DNA of 64,000 nt from Corythucha ciliata (Eukaryota > Arthropoda > Insecta > Hemiptera > Tingidae), in NCBI GenBank assembly GCA_038030265.1, contig CM075942.1, forward strand, positions 37,910,751 to 37,974,750, given 5' to 3'. The position numbers and the translations under genes were made by a program. Below, one piece after another: positions 1-13,476 of the stretch (its first letter is position 1; each line of letters starts with the position of its first letter). A model generated the notes under the pieces. The model was given only the letters and a program-made list of their open reading frames with translations, did not search any database and was not told the origin of the DNA.

Positions 1-3000
1 TGTGTAGAACCCTCATGTACATATACATACATATCATAATGATGATGAGCAACGGTACAGTACTACATGCTCAGAATTACTTGGGCTGTACCCGATGCTT
101 GTACTACAACGAGAATGATCATCAGTAATGTTTGGAATAAAAGTTGTCGAGAAATGCGAAATAAAACTCGCGCGCCCATGTTGCCTTTAACCAGCATGGA
201 ATCGGAGGGGTCGGAGCACTGAAAAAATTGATACGGCTGTGGAAGTTTTCTTTTTTCTTTTTTTCGTATGCATTATTGATGAACGCACGCCAAAAACGGG
301 TACATGGAAGTTTCGTGTGGTCCTCCACACAATCCCTGAATCTTGTTTTTGTTCCTACGAATATTTTCGCCCGCCTTAAACTTTAACAAATCCTTCAACA
401 TGGGATAATCCATTTGACTGACTGAAGATTCGCTTGTTTGAAGCTTGTTGTCGTGTGTTACTTTGGAAAAAAACTGAAGTGATATTAGCCTTCAGCGGTT
501 TTGTTTCACTTCGAAGAATAGAAGACCATTATTTTACCCTATTGCTTCTCGTGACAATGTCACTTCTCGTGGGCATTCCTTGCTAAACCGTTAAACAGCT
601 AAATAAATAAAAAACTTTACAGAGTAACAAAAAAGTTGAAATTTATGTTATAGTGGCGAAACCAAACCATTGGACGATCGTAAAAAGGGCAAGGATTTAC
701 TCTTAACCGATCAACACTGCTTCAGCGAGTTCCTGGCTTATTTTAACTGATCCCTCCCTCCCCTCACCGAGGCTATTTTCGTTCTACACGATGGTGTATG
801 GTCGAACAAAATATGTTCCGTCAACTATGTGTCATCTGAGAAATCGTCTGTAAAGTAGTAACATATTACAAAACATTCCAGCCGGAAGTGAAGATTTCAA
901 GGCGACCAACACATTTTGGGGATGGCCTACACAGGGTTTATTTTATTTTTTTCTTTCTTCTCCTCCTCCTCCTCCTCTTTTCATTTTCTTTTCTTTTCTT
1001 TTCTTTTATAAGAGTACGTTCGAAGGAGTGCTCAAGTTTGTCTTAGCATCTTTACATTATAATGCTCGACTTTTTTCTCATAATTATTTAGCTATTCGTC
1101 TAACTCGTCATGGAATTGAATGATGATTCTCTAATAGATGAGAACGAAACGAAAAGCCAAATCTCTCGGATACCTGCTTGTTATCGTCGAGATGATGAAC
1201 TTGAGGTGTAGCACTCTACGTATAAATAACACCAAGTAATAAACTTCGATATCTTGATTAATTAGGGCTTCCCACCCAGTGAGTTTTCAAGGAAGTCTTT
1301 GATCTTTAATAAATGGCGAAATTTATTGGAAGTAATGGCTCCTATAACAATGATTCATTACTTATTCCTTTCAGTACCGTGCATAAAACTAAGATCAATA
1401 CATTGCTTAAAGTAGACGTATACCTTTGGGAAATTACTTGAAAATATACCTCCTCTCTAACTCCTTCATTTATACGCATTAGATTTACCTAAATTCATCC
1501 ATGTTGATGTCTATACTAACTTTTAATGGAATACCCAACAACAAGGTAGCTCTGAAGTGTATACCAAACCTTTCTGACTGGCCCATTTCCCACCCCTAAA
1601 CTCTTCGTTCAAACCTTCTCAGTAATGTGAAGATATTCATACCCGCGGGCAAATGAATGTTATACCTTGTTTGTTCACGATGGTGGTTTCTGTCTACTAT
1701 TATTGCACTGCACGTTTCTATCTTTTCGTGCAATGTTCTCATTTGAAGGGACCAGGGGAAGAACGATTTCAGTCCAATTAAACTAAACTTATAGAAAATC
1801 AAAAATTCAAAATTTTTCAACTCGTAAGATTTTTTTTTTTTACTTGAGGAAGAAAATAGGTAAAAATCATAATTTGACCAAAAATTCGTATATTTGATAA
1901 TAATAGGCAACCATCAGCTGCTTGGGCGGGCTGGACTGAAGCGCTTGTTCCCTTATAGGCTCACCCGGACTCATGCCGTTTTTCCCTTGTACGGCATATT
2001 TTTTATCGTGTTTCTGAAGGATTCAAGCCACTTTACCCTTTTATCGAATCAACTAAATTGTAGTGCAAAGAACAAGCTGCAGGATGGCCTCAACAGATAC
2101 ATTCGTAGCAAAAGTGGACTGTGGTCGTTTTTCCTTAGAGCCCTTCATTTAGCATTCATTGGATTTTTTTCTAGTCTGCTCATTGTTGATCTAGTGGCTT
2201 GGAATATTTTCCGAGAAACTTTCAAGAGAGGACCGGTTTTGGCGTTCATGCATCACTACTAAGCGCAACCGAGACTGTTTTATTAGGACGAAACTCCAAA
2301 CGTATAGCTAGGGAGCCTGGATACACAAAGAGGAAAAACACTGGGGGTCCGTTTTTAGAAATCGTTTTTATTTTGGTACCTACTTATCTATTATTTTTGG
2401 TAGTACCTCCCTCTTCCCTTCACGATCTGGCCTTTATTTGAGGTTGAGGATGATTCCCACTCGTTCTTCGACAGCAGGACGGAAAATAATTTTTATGAGT
2501 ACAGCTAGATTTACATTTATTCATGAAGAATAGGAAAAAATCCGGGGTAGAGACAGTAGTGAGGTGTACGAAAATATGATTTATAGGTTTCCTGTGTGTG
2601 AGCGGAACAGAAGGAATGTGTGCATTAACTTGTTTTCGATTTTAGCTCTCCTGGAAAAAAAATGACGGAGCATTGAGATTTTCGGCCCCCCTTCCCTTAT
2701 CCAAGTTGGAATACATTTTTTACCCTCGAGTTCATGAAATTATTTTGTTCTTGATGTAAAGGAAGCTGTCGCTTACTGGAATTCTTAATTAGCAGGAGGG
2801 GTGGTTTAGTTGTTTTTTTCTTTCCAAGAGAAATTAAGCTCAAACCAGTCTCTCACGTGAAACTGAAGAGGACCCAAACACTTTTGAATGGTAAAGAGGA
2901 TTAAAATTGCGGAAAATTAACACAAGTTTAAATTACTTTCACCTTCAGGTTATTTATTAAATAAATAGTGAAACAATTTTAATTGAGTTCCTTGTTCCAG

Positions 3001-3267
3001 AGAGAAAAAAGTAGAGTAGCTAAGGGGTTGAAGAGATTATGGCGGAAGTAATTAATTTAGCGTCTTAACTTTCCCTAATGTTTCAAAGGGATGAATAGAG
3101 GGTGTCAAGTTTGATGGTAATAAATAACCTGTAAGCTCATTCTTCCCTTTCTGGACAACATATACTGGGCATATGCATTTAATGAAGAGCAACCACGGTA
3201 TATCGCGGTTCCAATATCAGTTAGTTAAGGGCGCTTATTACAGTTGGCCAAAATGTTGAAGGGGCCC
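1..3267. other. Region without recognisable gene
   Basis: AT-rich unique-looking DNA. The open frames on both strands are short, lack domain motifs and have no convincing splice-site pairs. A pyrimidine-rich microsatellite lies at 958-1007. No RNA gene or clear transposon end was seen before the foldback element starting near 3268. Confidence 0.5.
958..1007. repeat. Pyrimidine microsatellite (TCC)n and (TTTTC)n
   Basis: A run of TCC triplets is followed by several TTTTC pentamers. It is a simple-sequence tract with no sign of function. Confidence 0.85.
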
Positions 3268-3672
3268 TTCAAGAGGGAACTGCAGAGATGATTCCTCGAC
3301 CCCCCTCCAATCATCCCCTCGTCTATTACTCGGCATACATTTTCTGGCCTTATTTCTGCACCAATCCTCGTTTTTAAGGACTCGTTTTAATCTTCAGGAA
3401 ATTCCGCATTTGTAGTAATTTTCCTTTTTCCCAATTTCATCCCAGAAGTTATTTTAAATTCGCCTTGAACTTTTACCTTGTAATTTCACGGTTTTTTTCT
3501 GACTTATTTGAAAAAGGGAAAACTACTGCATATGCCAAATTTCCTGAAGATTAAAACGAGTCCTTAAAAACCAGGATTGGTGCAGAAATAAGGCGAGAAA
3601 ATGTATGCCGAGTAGTAGACGAGGGACGATTGGAGGGGGGGTCGAGGAATCATCACTGCTGTTCCCCCTTAA
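3268..3672. mobile_element. Foldback element, CTCGACCCCC family, copy 1
   Basis: The left arm (about 3270-3420) and right arm (about 3530-3670) are near-perfect reverse complements, joined by a ~110 bp spacer. Both arms carry the family landmarks TTCCTCGACCCCC, ATTGGTGCAGAAATA and TTTCCTGAAGATT. The right end reads CCCCCTTAAA. Related copies lie at 47410-47550, 54627-54955 and 63510-63889. There is no coding capacity, so it is a non-autonomous element. Confidence 0.8.
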
Positions 3673-6600
3673 ACTATAAGGCACCTATATTATGCAACCC
3701 TTGTCCCATAAGATCCGTCCTCGCGTTACGATTGTTTACTAAATGAATGTTACGGTCTTCTTGCTTCCCAATGTTCTCCTTGAAATTGGTCAGACTGTTT
3801 ATGATTTCACTTCTTACTATTAAATAAGGGGTTGGGGGGTTGGAGCGGGTTTATTTAATTGACCCGCTCTTTTTTGGCGGATTGGCGGTGATCAAGGTAT
3901 GTGTGTTTTTCCTGGTTTTCTGCCCTAACAATATTAGTGGTAGCATGTAGTGGTAGTTGTCCCGGTTGGTGTTGTAGTTTTTTGTTTCAACACCACCGGC
4001 AGTTGCCGTGGTAGACTTGGCGAAAATGAATGTACCACCTTAATTAAGAACAATACAATGGAAGCTCTAACATCCGTGTTGCCTGCCTTTATAATGCGTA
4101 TTCTCTGAGTATTTTATACCTTCCTGCCGTTACTAAAGAACAAGGATTCATCCTGATCTTCCCTTTGAACGGTGGGGATGAAAGTCTATACATTAACAAC
4201 AAAGTCGAACCTTGTTGACATAAGATGGATCGTATACCTTATTTCTTTCAGCGGTCCCATCTACATGAAGACGTTTTTGAATTTATGGTTTTCCTTTCCG
4301 CCCATAAATGAAACTTATACCTACAAAGGATTACTTATGCGACATCCCTGCTTCTTCTGCGACGTGCGTGAGCTAAGTAACCATCGTATTCTGCGATCGT
4401 TCGGTTTTAGGGTTGAAGTCATGTTGATAAATTGATCGCAATATGGTTATAGCATGTGAATCTCTTTTTTTGAATAGTCTCGAATTAAGACGCGAGGTCT
4501 ACAGTTCGTTGGACGTTTCAGCCATGCAGTCTGTCCAATGTCCATAATTGCTTAGTGCTGACTCTCTTAGTTCGCACTTCCCTATCCACCCGCTTTCGCC
4601 TTCCTTTTTCCTTGCTCTTTGCCTCGCTAAAAAATGAAAATAAACACCCCTTCCCAGAAAAAGCTCTCTGAACTCGGGCTCCTCTGCCAAGAGCATAAAA
4701 AAGAATGCGTAATTCTATGGGGCGTGCTACAGAAAGGTGATGGAATTGGAATATTTCAATTCGTTCTCCCATTTTATTCTTCTCTCTCACTCTCTCTCTC
4801 TTTCCCATCCTGGGTCATGACTTTCTTCGCCCTTTCACCACTCTTTCAACATCTCAAATCTATAAATATACATTTTTCAGTGTAATATAATTTCACCATT
4901 TTTATCTCAATGAGCTTTTTCCCCTCAGAGCTTTAGGTAAATGAGTCAACACGATAAGAAACTAGAAAAACCTGCAGGTAAACTATTCCCTCCTTCCTTA
5001 TAGCCAGCATTGTGTCGGTGTCGTTGACCTCGCACCTGCCCTGTTCAAAGTACGCCAAATTTATTTTAAGAATTCAAAAATACAGCAAGAGTTTCTTGGT
5101 TCATCAGATGAGTAACAGTTTCCATCATGAGCCTTCCCTCACATTTATCATGTTTTGCAACCTTATCAATCGGTGAGCATAAAGTGGTGAATATAAGGAA
5201 CATGACAATGTTATTTTTTAAATAACATCGATCGCGAGAGTGATTTTCAGCTTCGAGCTTTCCTACTGAATACCGTGGACCGATCTTTTCGTTGTAATGT
5301 ACAGTTTTCATGCGAGCTAAAGTTCGTCCAATTCAGAGTTAATGGGAAAGGATTCAGACTTTCGGGAGGGTATCACATTTTCATGACTTGTGATTAATGG
5401 AACAATGAAGATTTCGCTGTCACTATAGGTGGCGTTTTTTAGACGTAATTGGGGGGGGGGGGAGCGCAAGAATTGTGTGTCTACGTGATTTCCTACAAGC
5501 CAGGCCCTTCTGATCTTCCCCATTCTGATCCTTCTTCTATTCCTTTTTTCTTCCATCGAAGTATCAAATTTTTCCCGCCTCGTGAGACTTATACTTTTTT
5601 TATTGCGAATTATTAGGGAGCATTTCAGGCACCTTCAATAGTTTTGCGGCTTATTGCATCCAAACACTTATTTAATATTTCATGCCGAAGGCAGGCGAAT
5701 CCATCGACCTGAGTACGTCCAACAGGTGAACGGAACAGAACATGGTTTCCAAAATATTTAGACCCTTGGGAATAGTTGAAATGCCATATACTAATCGTGT
5801 CCTTCGTTACAAAATTTCAACCTCCCCTCCAAACTCCTAAAAATCCACGCAGTTCCATCATTTTCTGTGCTTTTTGGTTTTTCTTTTAGCTTTGCTTCAA
5901 ATGTCGAGAAAAATAGACCCGCCAAGCCCCAGACGCAAGCTCTGATCCCAATGTAAATTGCGTAATTTCACATCCTCACTATTTCTTATATTTTTCACGT
6001 CGACTGCATGTCAGGAGGAAAATTACACCACCCCCTCCATCCACCAATTCTTTTTTTTATTTCTTCTCGCCTCAGGGGTGATTTTTATGAAATTGGTTGC
6101 CAGACGTCAGAAAAAGGGCGAGTTATATTGGTAGGTATGCAATTTTTCTTTTACGAAGAAAAATGTAAAAATAAACTTTTTTCTTCTAGAAGTGATGCTA
6201 ATGCAACTCATCCCCAAAGACCCTTTGACCCACAACTAGTTTTTTGTACTTGAGTAGTTTTAGAGCATTCTTTTTCCCTCTCCGTTCATGAAGCTTTCGT
6301 AACAGCGGGCTCTAGAGAGAAGTTGTTAAGTTTTAAAAGAAGAGGAGGAAGAAAGAAGCAAAAGTAGAAAAAAAGCATGTTCGAAGCAGACATCGAAGGG
6401 TTGAAAGTTGGGAGGATATGAGGGAGTGGGAATTGAGGGGTTGACAAAGTTTAAGTAAAAAAGGATTTCCCCAACAATGAGATAAACGCAAGTGTCAAAG
6501 GCATTGTGCTACCTAGGGCATGCAGAGCATTTGCATTCGATTGTCAGTCAGAACTTTCCACAAGCGCCATTATTGTTTTTATTGAAAACGATTTATGGCA

Positions 6601-7361
6601 CTAAGGAAAATTAAACAAGGCCAAAACATGGATGAATTCAGAATTTCCATTTATTGCTTAAGATAAATAGTGCCGAGGCGTAATGATTATACATATGTAT
6701 ATCTAAATAATGCACGAAAATGTGTTGGAAGCTACTGAAGGGTTGGCCGTGGGCTGGGTAGCACCCAAATATAGGGCTCTTTACATTCTTGTTTTCATTT
6801 GCATTTTTCATTATTCCGTAGGTAATCCAATTAGAATATTAGAAATGGGAATTTCAGTCGTAATTATGATTTAGAGCGTTATAGATGAAGATAGTGTATT
6901 TGTTTTCTCAAGGTATTGTACATAAATAACGTTGAATACATTTAAATATTTTGTTCATTTCGAATACGTATTATTTTCCATCATGTTTCAATGTTTCTAG
7001 TGTTTAGTAGGTTGGTTTCGTCTTCCTATAAGTCCCAAATGAAAGGAACAGCCTTCTCTTCTAGCTCGCGAGTAATGTTTCAATCGGCTCAAATACACTA
7101 GCAATAAAATTGCGAGATATGCCTCGCAGTAAGTTGTAGAATAAACTTATACTCACCTGTTTAAACCGAGGCAATAATTTCTGCAGCATTCTCGCTATGA
7201 CACTAATATGAGATATCCTATTCCACAAGGGTCACCAAAAGGAAAGGCAGGAATGTCAGAAGGCCCGAATAAACAAGAAAAAACTTACTAGAAATGGAAT
7301 TTTCCCGGTTCGAGGTGGATTAAAACGAAACAACGGAGGAGAAATTATCGTCCAAAGAAGA
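3673..7361. other. Region without recognisable gene
   Basis: Non-coding DNA with homopolymer tracts (a G run near 5451-5462) and short random open frames. I found no splice-supported exon, no tRNA-like fold and no clear inverted repeat. Confidence 0.45.
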
Positions 7362-7800
7362 AAAAAAATTTCGCTCCGGCAGCTGGCGGTCGGAAAGAGT
7401 GCATTTCATTATGTATACGGATACCCTAAGCCGTCCCAGAAGTAATAATTTTGATACCATTATTTGTTTCATTAAGCCGAACTTCTTCCTCTATTTTCAC
7501 CACCCTCTCTTCAAAAATGTCGAAAAGTTTCGGTAGTTTTCCAAGAGCTTTGTTATATTACATTTTTGTGCCGCATTTTATAATACCCAAACGTGTGAAT
7601 TTAAGCGATTTTTTTGAAATTTCATCCCCCCTCCCACATCAAAGTTTTCGATAAATCTCAATGGAACCCAGAGCTTTCGGTACATTAGATTATTGAGCCG
7701 CATTTTAGAGCGCTAAGATGAACTAGTGAAGTCCAACGCTATTTTTACACTTCCACACCGGAAGAACCATTCCCACCACCTTGACTTTTTCGAAAAATTA

Positions 7801-8335
7801 AAATGGGAATCAAAGGCTACTCTAACATGGAGTATACGTACCGAATATAATGCTTCTAGAATCAACTGGTGAATTATTGTGATTTTTTGACCATTTAACC
7901 CCTATTTTCCCCCCTCCACCTTGACCGATTTGGCCCAAATGCAATACCGACCGCTGTCTTATGGCTACTGATTTTTGTGCCAAAGCGCGTTCCGCTAAAT
8001 TGATTTCTTCGAGAGTTATCGTGCTAACAAGACCACACACTTACTTCCACCCCGGGGGCAACACCCCCTCCCCTTTGACTTTTTAAAAAAATTAAAATGG
8101 GAATCAAAGGCTACTCTAACATGGAGTATACGTACCGAATATGATGCTTCTAGAATCAAATAGTGATTTATAGTGATTTTTTGACCATTTAACCCCTATT
8201 TTCCCCACCTCCACCTTGACTGATTTGGCCCAAACGCAATACAGACCGGGGTCTTATGACTACTGATTTTTGTGCCAAAGCGCGTTCTGCTAAATTGATT
8301 TCTTCGAGAGTTATCGTGCTAACAAGAAAACGGCC
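7801..8335. repeat. Tandem direct repeat, 294 bp period, two copies
   Basis: AAATGGGAATCAAAGG starts one copy at 7801 and the next at 8095. Both continue through GATTTTTTGACCATTT and TTGTGCCAAAGCGCGTT to GTTATCGTGCTAACAAG. Inverted copies occupy about 9980-10220 and 10280-10500, and a diverged unit lies at about 8840-8960. More diverged half-units may precede at 7480-7760. Confidence 0.85.
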
Positions 8336-9271
8336 ATAATGATATAAATCAATATATATATATGAATTCCGGAGACCACTGAATTCGTGTTCTACAGGTT
8401 CTGAAACGTGAAAAAAACATGACATGACCCATGTTTGCCACCATCACGACGAGACCAATAGTGCATTTTCAGAATGAAATGCACTAAAACGAGAGAAAGA
8501 TACAATGCTTGCCTTTAAGAACGACTGAAGCGCGACTATATCGATAAAAATTATTAAACGATATCTATTTGAGCGTTCAGATTTTGAACGGATTTACAAA
8601 AGGAAATTTTTTGTGGTTTTCTTCAGTGAATAGATTACACCCTATAGGAGGAAGGTCAACAGTATTGAAATATTACCTTTTTCAGCATTTTAGTGCATTT
8701 CATTCAAAAAATGCACTATTGGTCTCGCCCTGATGGTCGCACATATGGGTTGTGATACTTTTTTTTCACGTTTCAGAACCCCTAGAACACGAATCCGAGG
8801 TCGGTTCGATTTGATATATATATATATATGGCCCCTCGCTTGTTAGCACGATCACGGTCGCAATTTTTGACTTAGGGCAACCAATTTTGGCCTAAAAATC
8901 AATAACGTGAATATCTCGGACGAGTTCGTGATCCAGATGAATCGGTCCACGGGAACGGTGTGAAAGTGGGGTTTGAATTAGTTGAAAATTCGCTACCGCA
9001 CGGCTGTTGCTGCAATTGCCCCCAAAATTGACTCGAGTAATGAAAAATGAACGCGCTTTCGTATGAGACCCTAGTGAACCAAATCCGATGATATGGCACG
9101 GGAGTTCTCGGCGGAGGGGAGCTGTTAAATTAACGTTATGCCTTACTGGACCACCCAATTACCAAAAATTTCATTGACATTGTATTTTGAGCCGTCTCTT
9201 TTATTTGATTTGCCTACAGCCTAATGATTCTTAAGTAAAAAATCCTGAGGTGGGCCAAAAAAGGAGAAAAA

Positions 9272-9365
9272 AAAAGAAAAAAAAAGTTTCTTCCAGATTC
9301 GAACCTAGGCACTCTGTAATGAAGATTGTGTGACATACCATTTGACCTAATGTAACTGATGTGAA
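9272..9365 (-). repeat. tRNA-derived SINE-like fragment (candidate)
   Basis: Read on the minus strand, an A-box-like stretch (GGTCAAATGGTA) is followed about 35 bp later by a good Pol III B box, GGTTCGAATCT, and then a T-rich tract. This is the layout of a tRNA-derived SINE head. I could not fold a complete cloverleaf, so it is not called as a tRNA gene. Confidence 0.35.
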
Positions 9366-9387
9366 AATGTACGTAATCTGAAAATAA

Positions 9388-9797
9388 AGTTTTGTTCCGA
9401 CAGCAGCCTGTCGGGAAAAGTGCATTTCATTCATGCGACAATCGAGTCAAACCTCATAAGTTAGAACGATATCAATCAATTATGAATGAAATTTAGGCCG
9501 GGATAAAGATTTTAATTGCAAATAACTCCTCTAACAAGAGTCCGCCTTTCCGTGTCGTGTATATTAAGCAACCAAACCGACTCTGTTTCATTTTTCATTT
9601 TCATCATTTTGTTCCCCCTCAGTTGGTGCCAAAAAAGGGGCCTGCGGTAAAAAGAAACACGATTTTATGATTTTGACTTTCTATACCACGGCCTAAATTT
9701 CATTCATAATTGATTGATATCGTTCTAACTTATGAGGTTTGACTCGATTGTCGCATGAATGAAATGCACTTTTCCCGACAGGCTGCTGTCGAAACAA
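9388..9797. mobile_element. Inner palindrome with hairpin-containing termini
   Basis: The left arm 9388-9502 and right arm 9695-9797 are nearly exact reverse complements. Each terminus contains its own small hairpin (CCGACAGCAGCCTGTCGG) followed by AAAAGTGCATTTCATTC. The outer arms of the 7362-10690 element have the same layout with CCGGCAGCTGG and GGTCGG. That suggests a related element inserted within, or duplicated inside, the larger one. Confidence 0.75.
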
Positions 9798-10690
9798 ATT
9801 TATTATTTTAATACAATAAGGGGACAAGTATATTTTTAGTGCATTTCATTCTGAAAATGCACTATTGGTTCGTCGTGATGGTGGCAAACATGGGTCATGT
9901 CATGATTTTTTCATGTTTCAGAACCTCTAGAACACGAATTCAGTGGTCTCCGGAATTCATATATATCTTTATGGCCGTTTTCTTGTTAGCACGATAACTC
10001 TCGTAGAATTTAATTTAGCGGAACGCGCTTTGGCATAAAAATCAGTAGTCATAAGACCCCGGTCGGTATTGCATTTGGGCCAAATCGGTCAAGGTGGAGG
10101 GGGGGAAAGTTGGGCTTAAAATGGTCAAAAAATCACTAAAAATCACCAGTTGATTCTAGAAGCATCATATTCGGTACGTATACTCCATGTTAGACTAGCC
10201 TTTGATTCCCATTTTAATTTTTTGAAAAAGTCGATTGGGAGGGGGTGGTGCCCCCGGGGTGGAAGTAAGTGTGTGGTCTTGTGAGCACGATAACTCTCGA
10301 AGAAATTAATTTATCGGAACGAGATTTGGCCCGGAAATCAGTAGTCATACGACCTCGGTTGGTATTGCAATTGGGCCAAATCGGTCATGGTGGAGGGGGG
10401 GGGGAAGGCTTGAAATGGTCAAAAAATCACTACAAATAACCAGTTGGTTCCAGAAGCATCATATTCGGTACGATGATTTCATTTTTAAGTAGCCTTTGAT
10501 TCCCATTAAGTTCAGCTTAAACAAACCCGGCAGCAAACAGTACGATGGAGGGTCAAACATTAACGAAACAAATCATGGTCTCAACATTACTACTTCTGGG
10601 ACGGCTTAGGGTACCCGCATACGAAATGAAATGCACTCTTTCCGACCGCCAGCTGCCGGAGCGAAAATTTTTATTATTGTATTATTATCA

Positions 10691-11363
10691 TTATTATTAT
10701 TATTATCATTGTACCTGTTCTCCTTCGTCCCCAAAAAATGACGAAACGTTTGAAGTGAAGGTGTCAAATGACAGTGTTTTGTTATTTTTCCCTAAACGCA
10801 ATTAAACATTGCCAAATGTAAGCTCGTAGAGTATTTAAGCCCCCTGAAAACTCGGTGACACGCGCTTCACCACAACTCTACACGGTTCGTTACTTTGTCA
10901 GGATGTTGATGTTTGATAAAAACCTTCCGGTTTGTTGGTTAGCCTTATTCTACAAAAAAAACAAAAAAACAAAAAAAACAAAAAACGTTGGGTTTCTCTA
11001 TTAACAAGCCAAAGTAAATCCTGGCTAGTATAGGAATGAACGAGCAGTCTGGCTCTCTGGTGGTGCGGGGGCGGGGGGTGTATTTTCTAAGAAGGCACAA
11101 AAAAAATATAATTAGTTAAGCGGCCTTTATAGCGAAAGAGCCAAGCAGGGACAACAGTGAGTAAATTAAAAAGAAGACAAAAACAGAAGCGTCGCCTAAA
11201 AGGATTTAATTACAATTTCCAGCATTCTTTCTGAATAAGTAAAAGAAGAAAATATAATGAGCAATAAAGAGCAGAATACTTTCTAGAGACAAGTATATTT
11301 AAAACCATCAGTTTTTTATGGTTTTATAATACCTGAATGTTTCATCCTATACAGACTTGAGTA
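10691..11363. other. Spacer without recognisable gene
   Basis: AT-rich spacer with ATT/ATC triplets near 10680-10700 and CAAAAAAA tracts near 10960-10985. No gene, splice-supported exon or transposon end was recognised. Confidence 0.5.
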
Positions 11364-12895
11364 ATAGTCCAGTCAAATCGTATAAAAAAAAAATACCATG
11401 CGTGGACAAAAATCTCGTCTTTGATTTTTTCACTTTATTCTATGTTTTTTGGGGTGAGAAACACGAATATGAAGAGATCCAACAAAATTTCCTTGTGCGT
11501 TTTGAGAAAATCGCGAAAAACTGATAATTTTTGGTACTTTTTTTAGTTTTTCGCTTGCAACTCCTCAGTGACGCATTATACGGAAAATTTTACCCTGTTC
11601 TTTTTTGAAGAGCATCAAGTTTTGCGTCGAATCATTATTTCTTTTGTCATAATTGACCCAGCCGTTTCGCCGGTATTGATTTTTTTGAAATGGTCATTTT
11701 TAGTCGCTTTTGGCAAAATTGTGTGAAAAAATAAAAGTAGTTCAACTCTCAGTTGAGTGATGTAATCTATGACGCTAACTACTGGTGATATATTGAGTTT
11801 TAACATTTGTGGACAAAGTTAGTGGGCATAGCCACTTTTTGGAAACAAAACCTATTTTCATCGCCCTGTACAGAATATTTTCCGGACCTTGACAAATTTG
11901 GCAAATATGGTTTCTGACTGTAAATTTCACCAGCTTTCACTGAAAAATAGTGCAATTTTCATCGAAGGTTTCGTTCGATAGTAATAGGCAAAAACGTTCG
12001 GCTGCAGAAAGGAGTTATTGGAAAATTACTCTTTTTGCGAATTTCCCACTGCGTTTTATTGCCACTTATCGGGTCTTCATAAAAACGCCATACATGACTC
12101 CTTATAGGAAATTTAACGAGCTTTCAGATGAGTTTCTTTAAAGTTTAATCGGATGGATAGTTTTTGAGTTATAGGCCGAAATGTTACAAAAAACGTTTTT
12201 TTGCAGAAAATTTCAAATTGTTTGACGTTACGGCCCTGTCTTATGTTGATCTTCAAATGCAATTTCATATAATAGGTCTGATATAAAATTCAATCATCTT
12301 TCAGATCGTTTTTCATAGAAAAAAATTGGACTACTAGTTCCCGAGCTACTGGCAAAAATGTGCCGAAAAACGTGGTTTTTGGGCCGCCTTTTTTTCGCGT
12401 TTTTGTCGCATAACTGATACCCCTGATTTTTCCTGTATGTTTCAAGGCTTTTCACTTATGTAAAATTCAATTCTGGACCACTTTGATTTCATGACATTTT
12501 CCGATTGGAACAGCAGTTTTTAAGTTGCTGCTGCCTTAGTAATCTTTATTAATTTTACCAAAAGTGGCAAAAAATGTCCATTTAAAAAAAATCAATACCG
12601 GTGAAACGGTTGTGTCAATTGTAACAAAAGAAAGAACGATTCGACGCAGAATTCAATGCTTTTCAAAAAATGAGAGGGTAACATTTTCCGTAGAATGCGT
12701 CATTAAGGAGTTATAAGCAAAAAATTGAAAAAAGTGCCAAAAATGAGCAGTTTTTCTCGATTTTCTCAAAACGCACAAGGAAACATTGTTGGATCTCTTC
12801 AGATTCGTGTTCCTCGCCCCAAAAAACATAGAATAAAGTGAAAAAATCGAAGACGAGATTTTTGTCCACGTAGAACTACCGTTTGACTGGACTAT
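11364..12895. mobile_element. 1.5 kb foldback element with ATAGTCCAGTCAAA ends
   Basis: The ends are ATAGTCCAGTCAAA at 11364 and its complement TTTGACTGGACTAT ending at 12895. The arms (about 11364-11730 and 12540-12895) remain roughly 80% alike by eye through blocks such as GACAAAAATCTCGTCTT and ATTTTCTCAAAACGCAC. The ~800 bp centre has no recognisable coding frame. Non-autonomous, and old judging from arm divergence. Confidence 0.8.
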
Positions 12896-13245
12896 AAAGC
12901 ATACAGAAATAAAAGAAATTACAAACATATTAAATAAAAGAAGTTGCAATGAAGAGAAGAACGACTTGTTTGTATGGATGTAGGTGTTTATTTTTAAACA
13001 TGCAGTAATCATATAAGCATAAATTGGTGAATAACAGCTGTTATGAAAACTCAGTCAGTTACATTGCCCCGTGGCGTTGTGGCGTGGTGGGACACATTTT
13101 AATTTAAAAAAAAAAATAGATTACAACCATTATCAGTTTTGCAGCCGGCTCATGAAAATGAGTTTTACCGGTGAAAAAAGTGGTTTTCCCCTCACTGTAA
13201 CCTCCCTGCGAAAATAGAACTTTGCCTCTCAAGAGAGGAAATTGT

Positions 13246-13370
13246 ATGTTACACAACGAGTGAGGGAAGTAAAATTTTGCACGCGAGTTTTGTTTGACTC
13301 ACGAGGCTCAGCCGAGCGAGCTGAAAAAAACGAGTGAGCCAATTCTACTCCCTCACGAGTTGTGTACACT
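13246..13370. mobile_element. Short hairpin MITE
   Basis: GTTACACAACGAGTGAGGGA near 13248 is matched inverted by TCCCTCACGAGTTGTGTAC ending near 13367. A GC-richer centre contains CTCAGCCGAGCGAGCTGA. The element is about 125 bp and non-coding. Confidence 0.6.
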
Positions 13371-13476
13371 ATTTTTCGCGTCATCCCAGCTTTTGACATA
13401 AGCCTAATAAAAACAGTCAATTTTCATTCGTGTGCAATTGATAACGTTCGGTCTACTACATAATTACAAAACGTAA

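Larger units (their letters stand above)
7362..10690. mobile_element. Composite ~3.3 kb palindromic element
   Basis: The outer arms are reverse complements. AATTTCGCTCCGGCAG near 7368 through TGCATTTCATT at about 7413 is matched inverted at about 10620-10680, where the sequence reads GAAATGAAATGCACTC then CTGCCGGAGCG. Inside the left arm are two direct 294 bp units (7801-8335), and inverted versions occur at about 9960-10500. A smaller palindrome of the same style sits at 9388-9797. The box AGTGCATTTCATT recurs at every arm boundary. No transposase-like frame was seen. The repeated minus-strand frames at 7822-8040 and 8189-8425 merely follow the repeat unit. Confidence 0.7.

Noticed and set aside
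7822..8425. Two minus-strand frames sharing STITLEEINLAERALAQKS
   Set aside because: The shared peptide simply reflects the 294 bp tandem repeat unit. The inverted units elsewhere carry stops and indels, so no coding constraint is visible.
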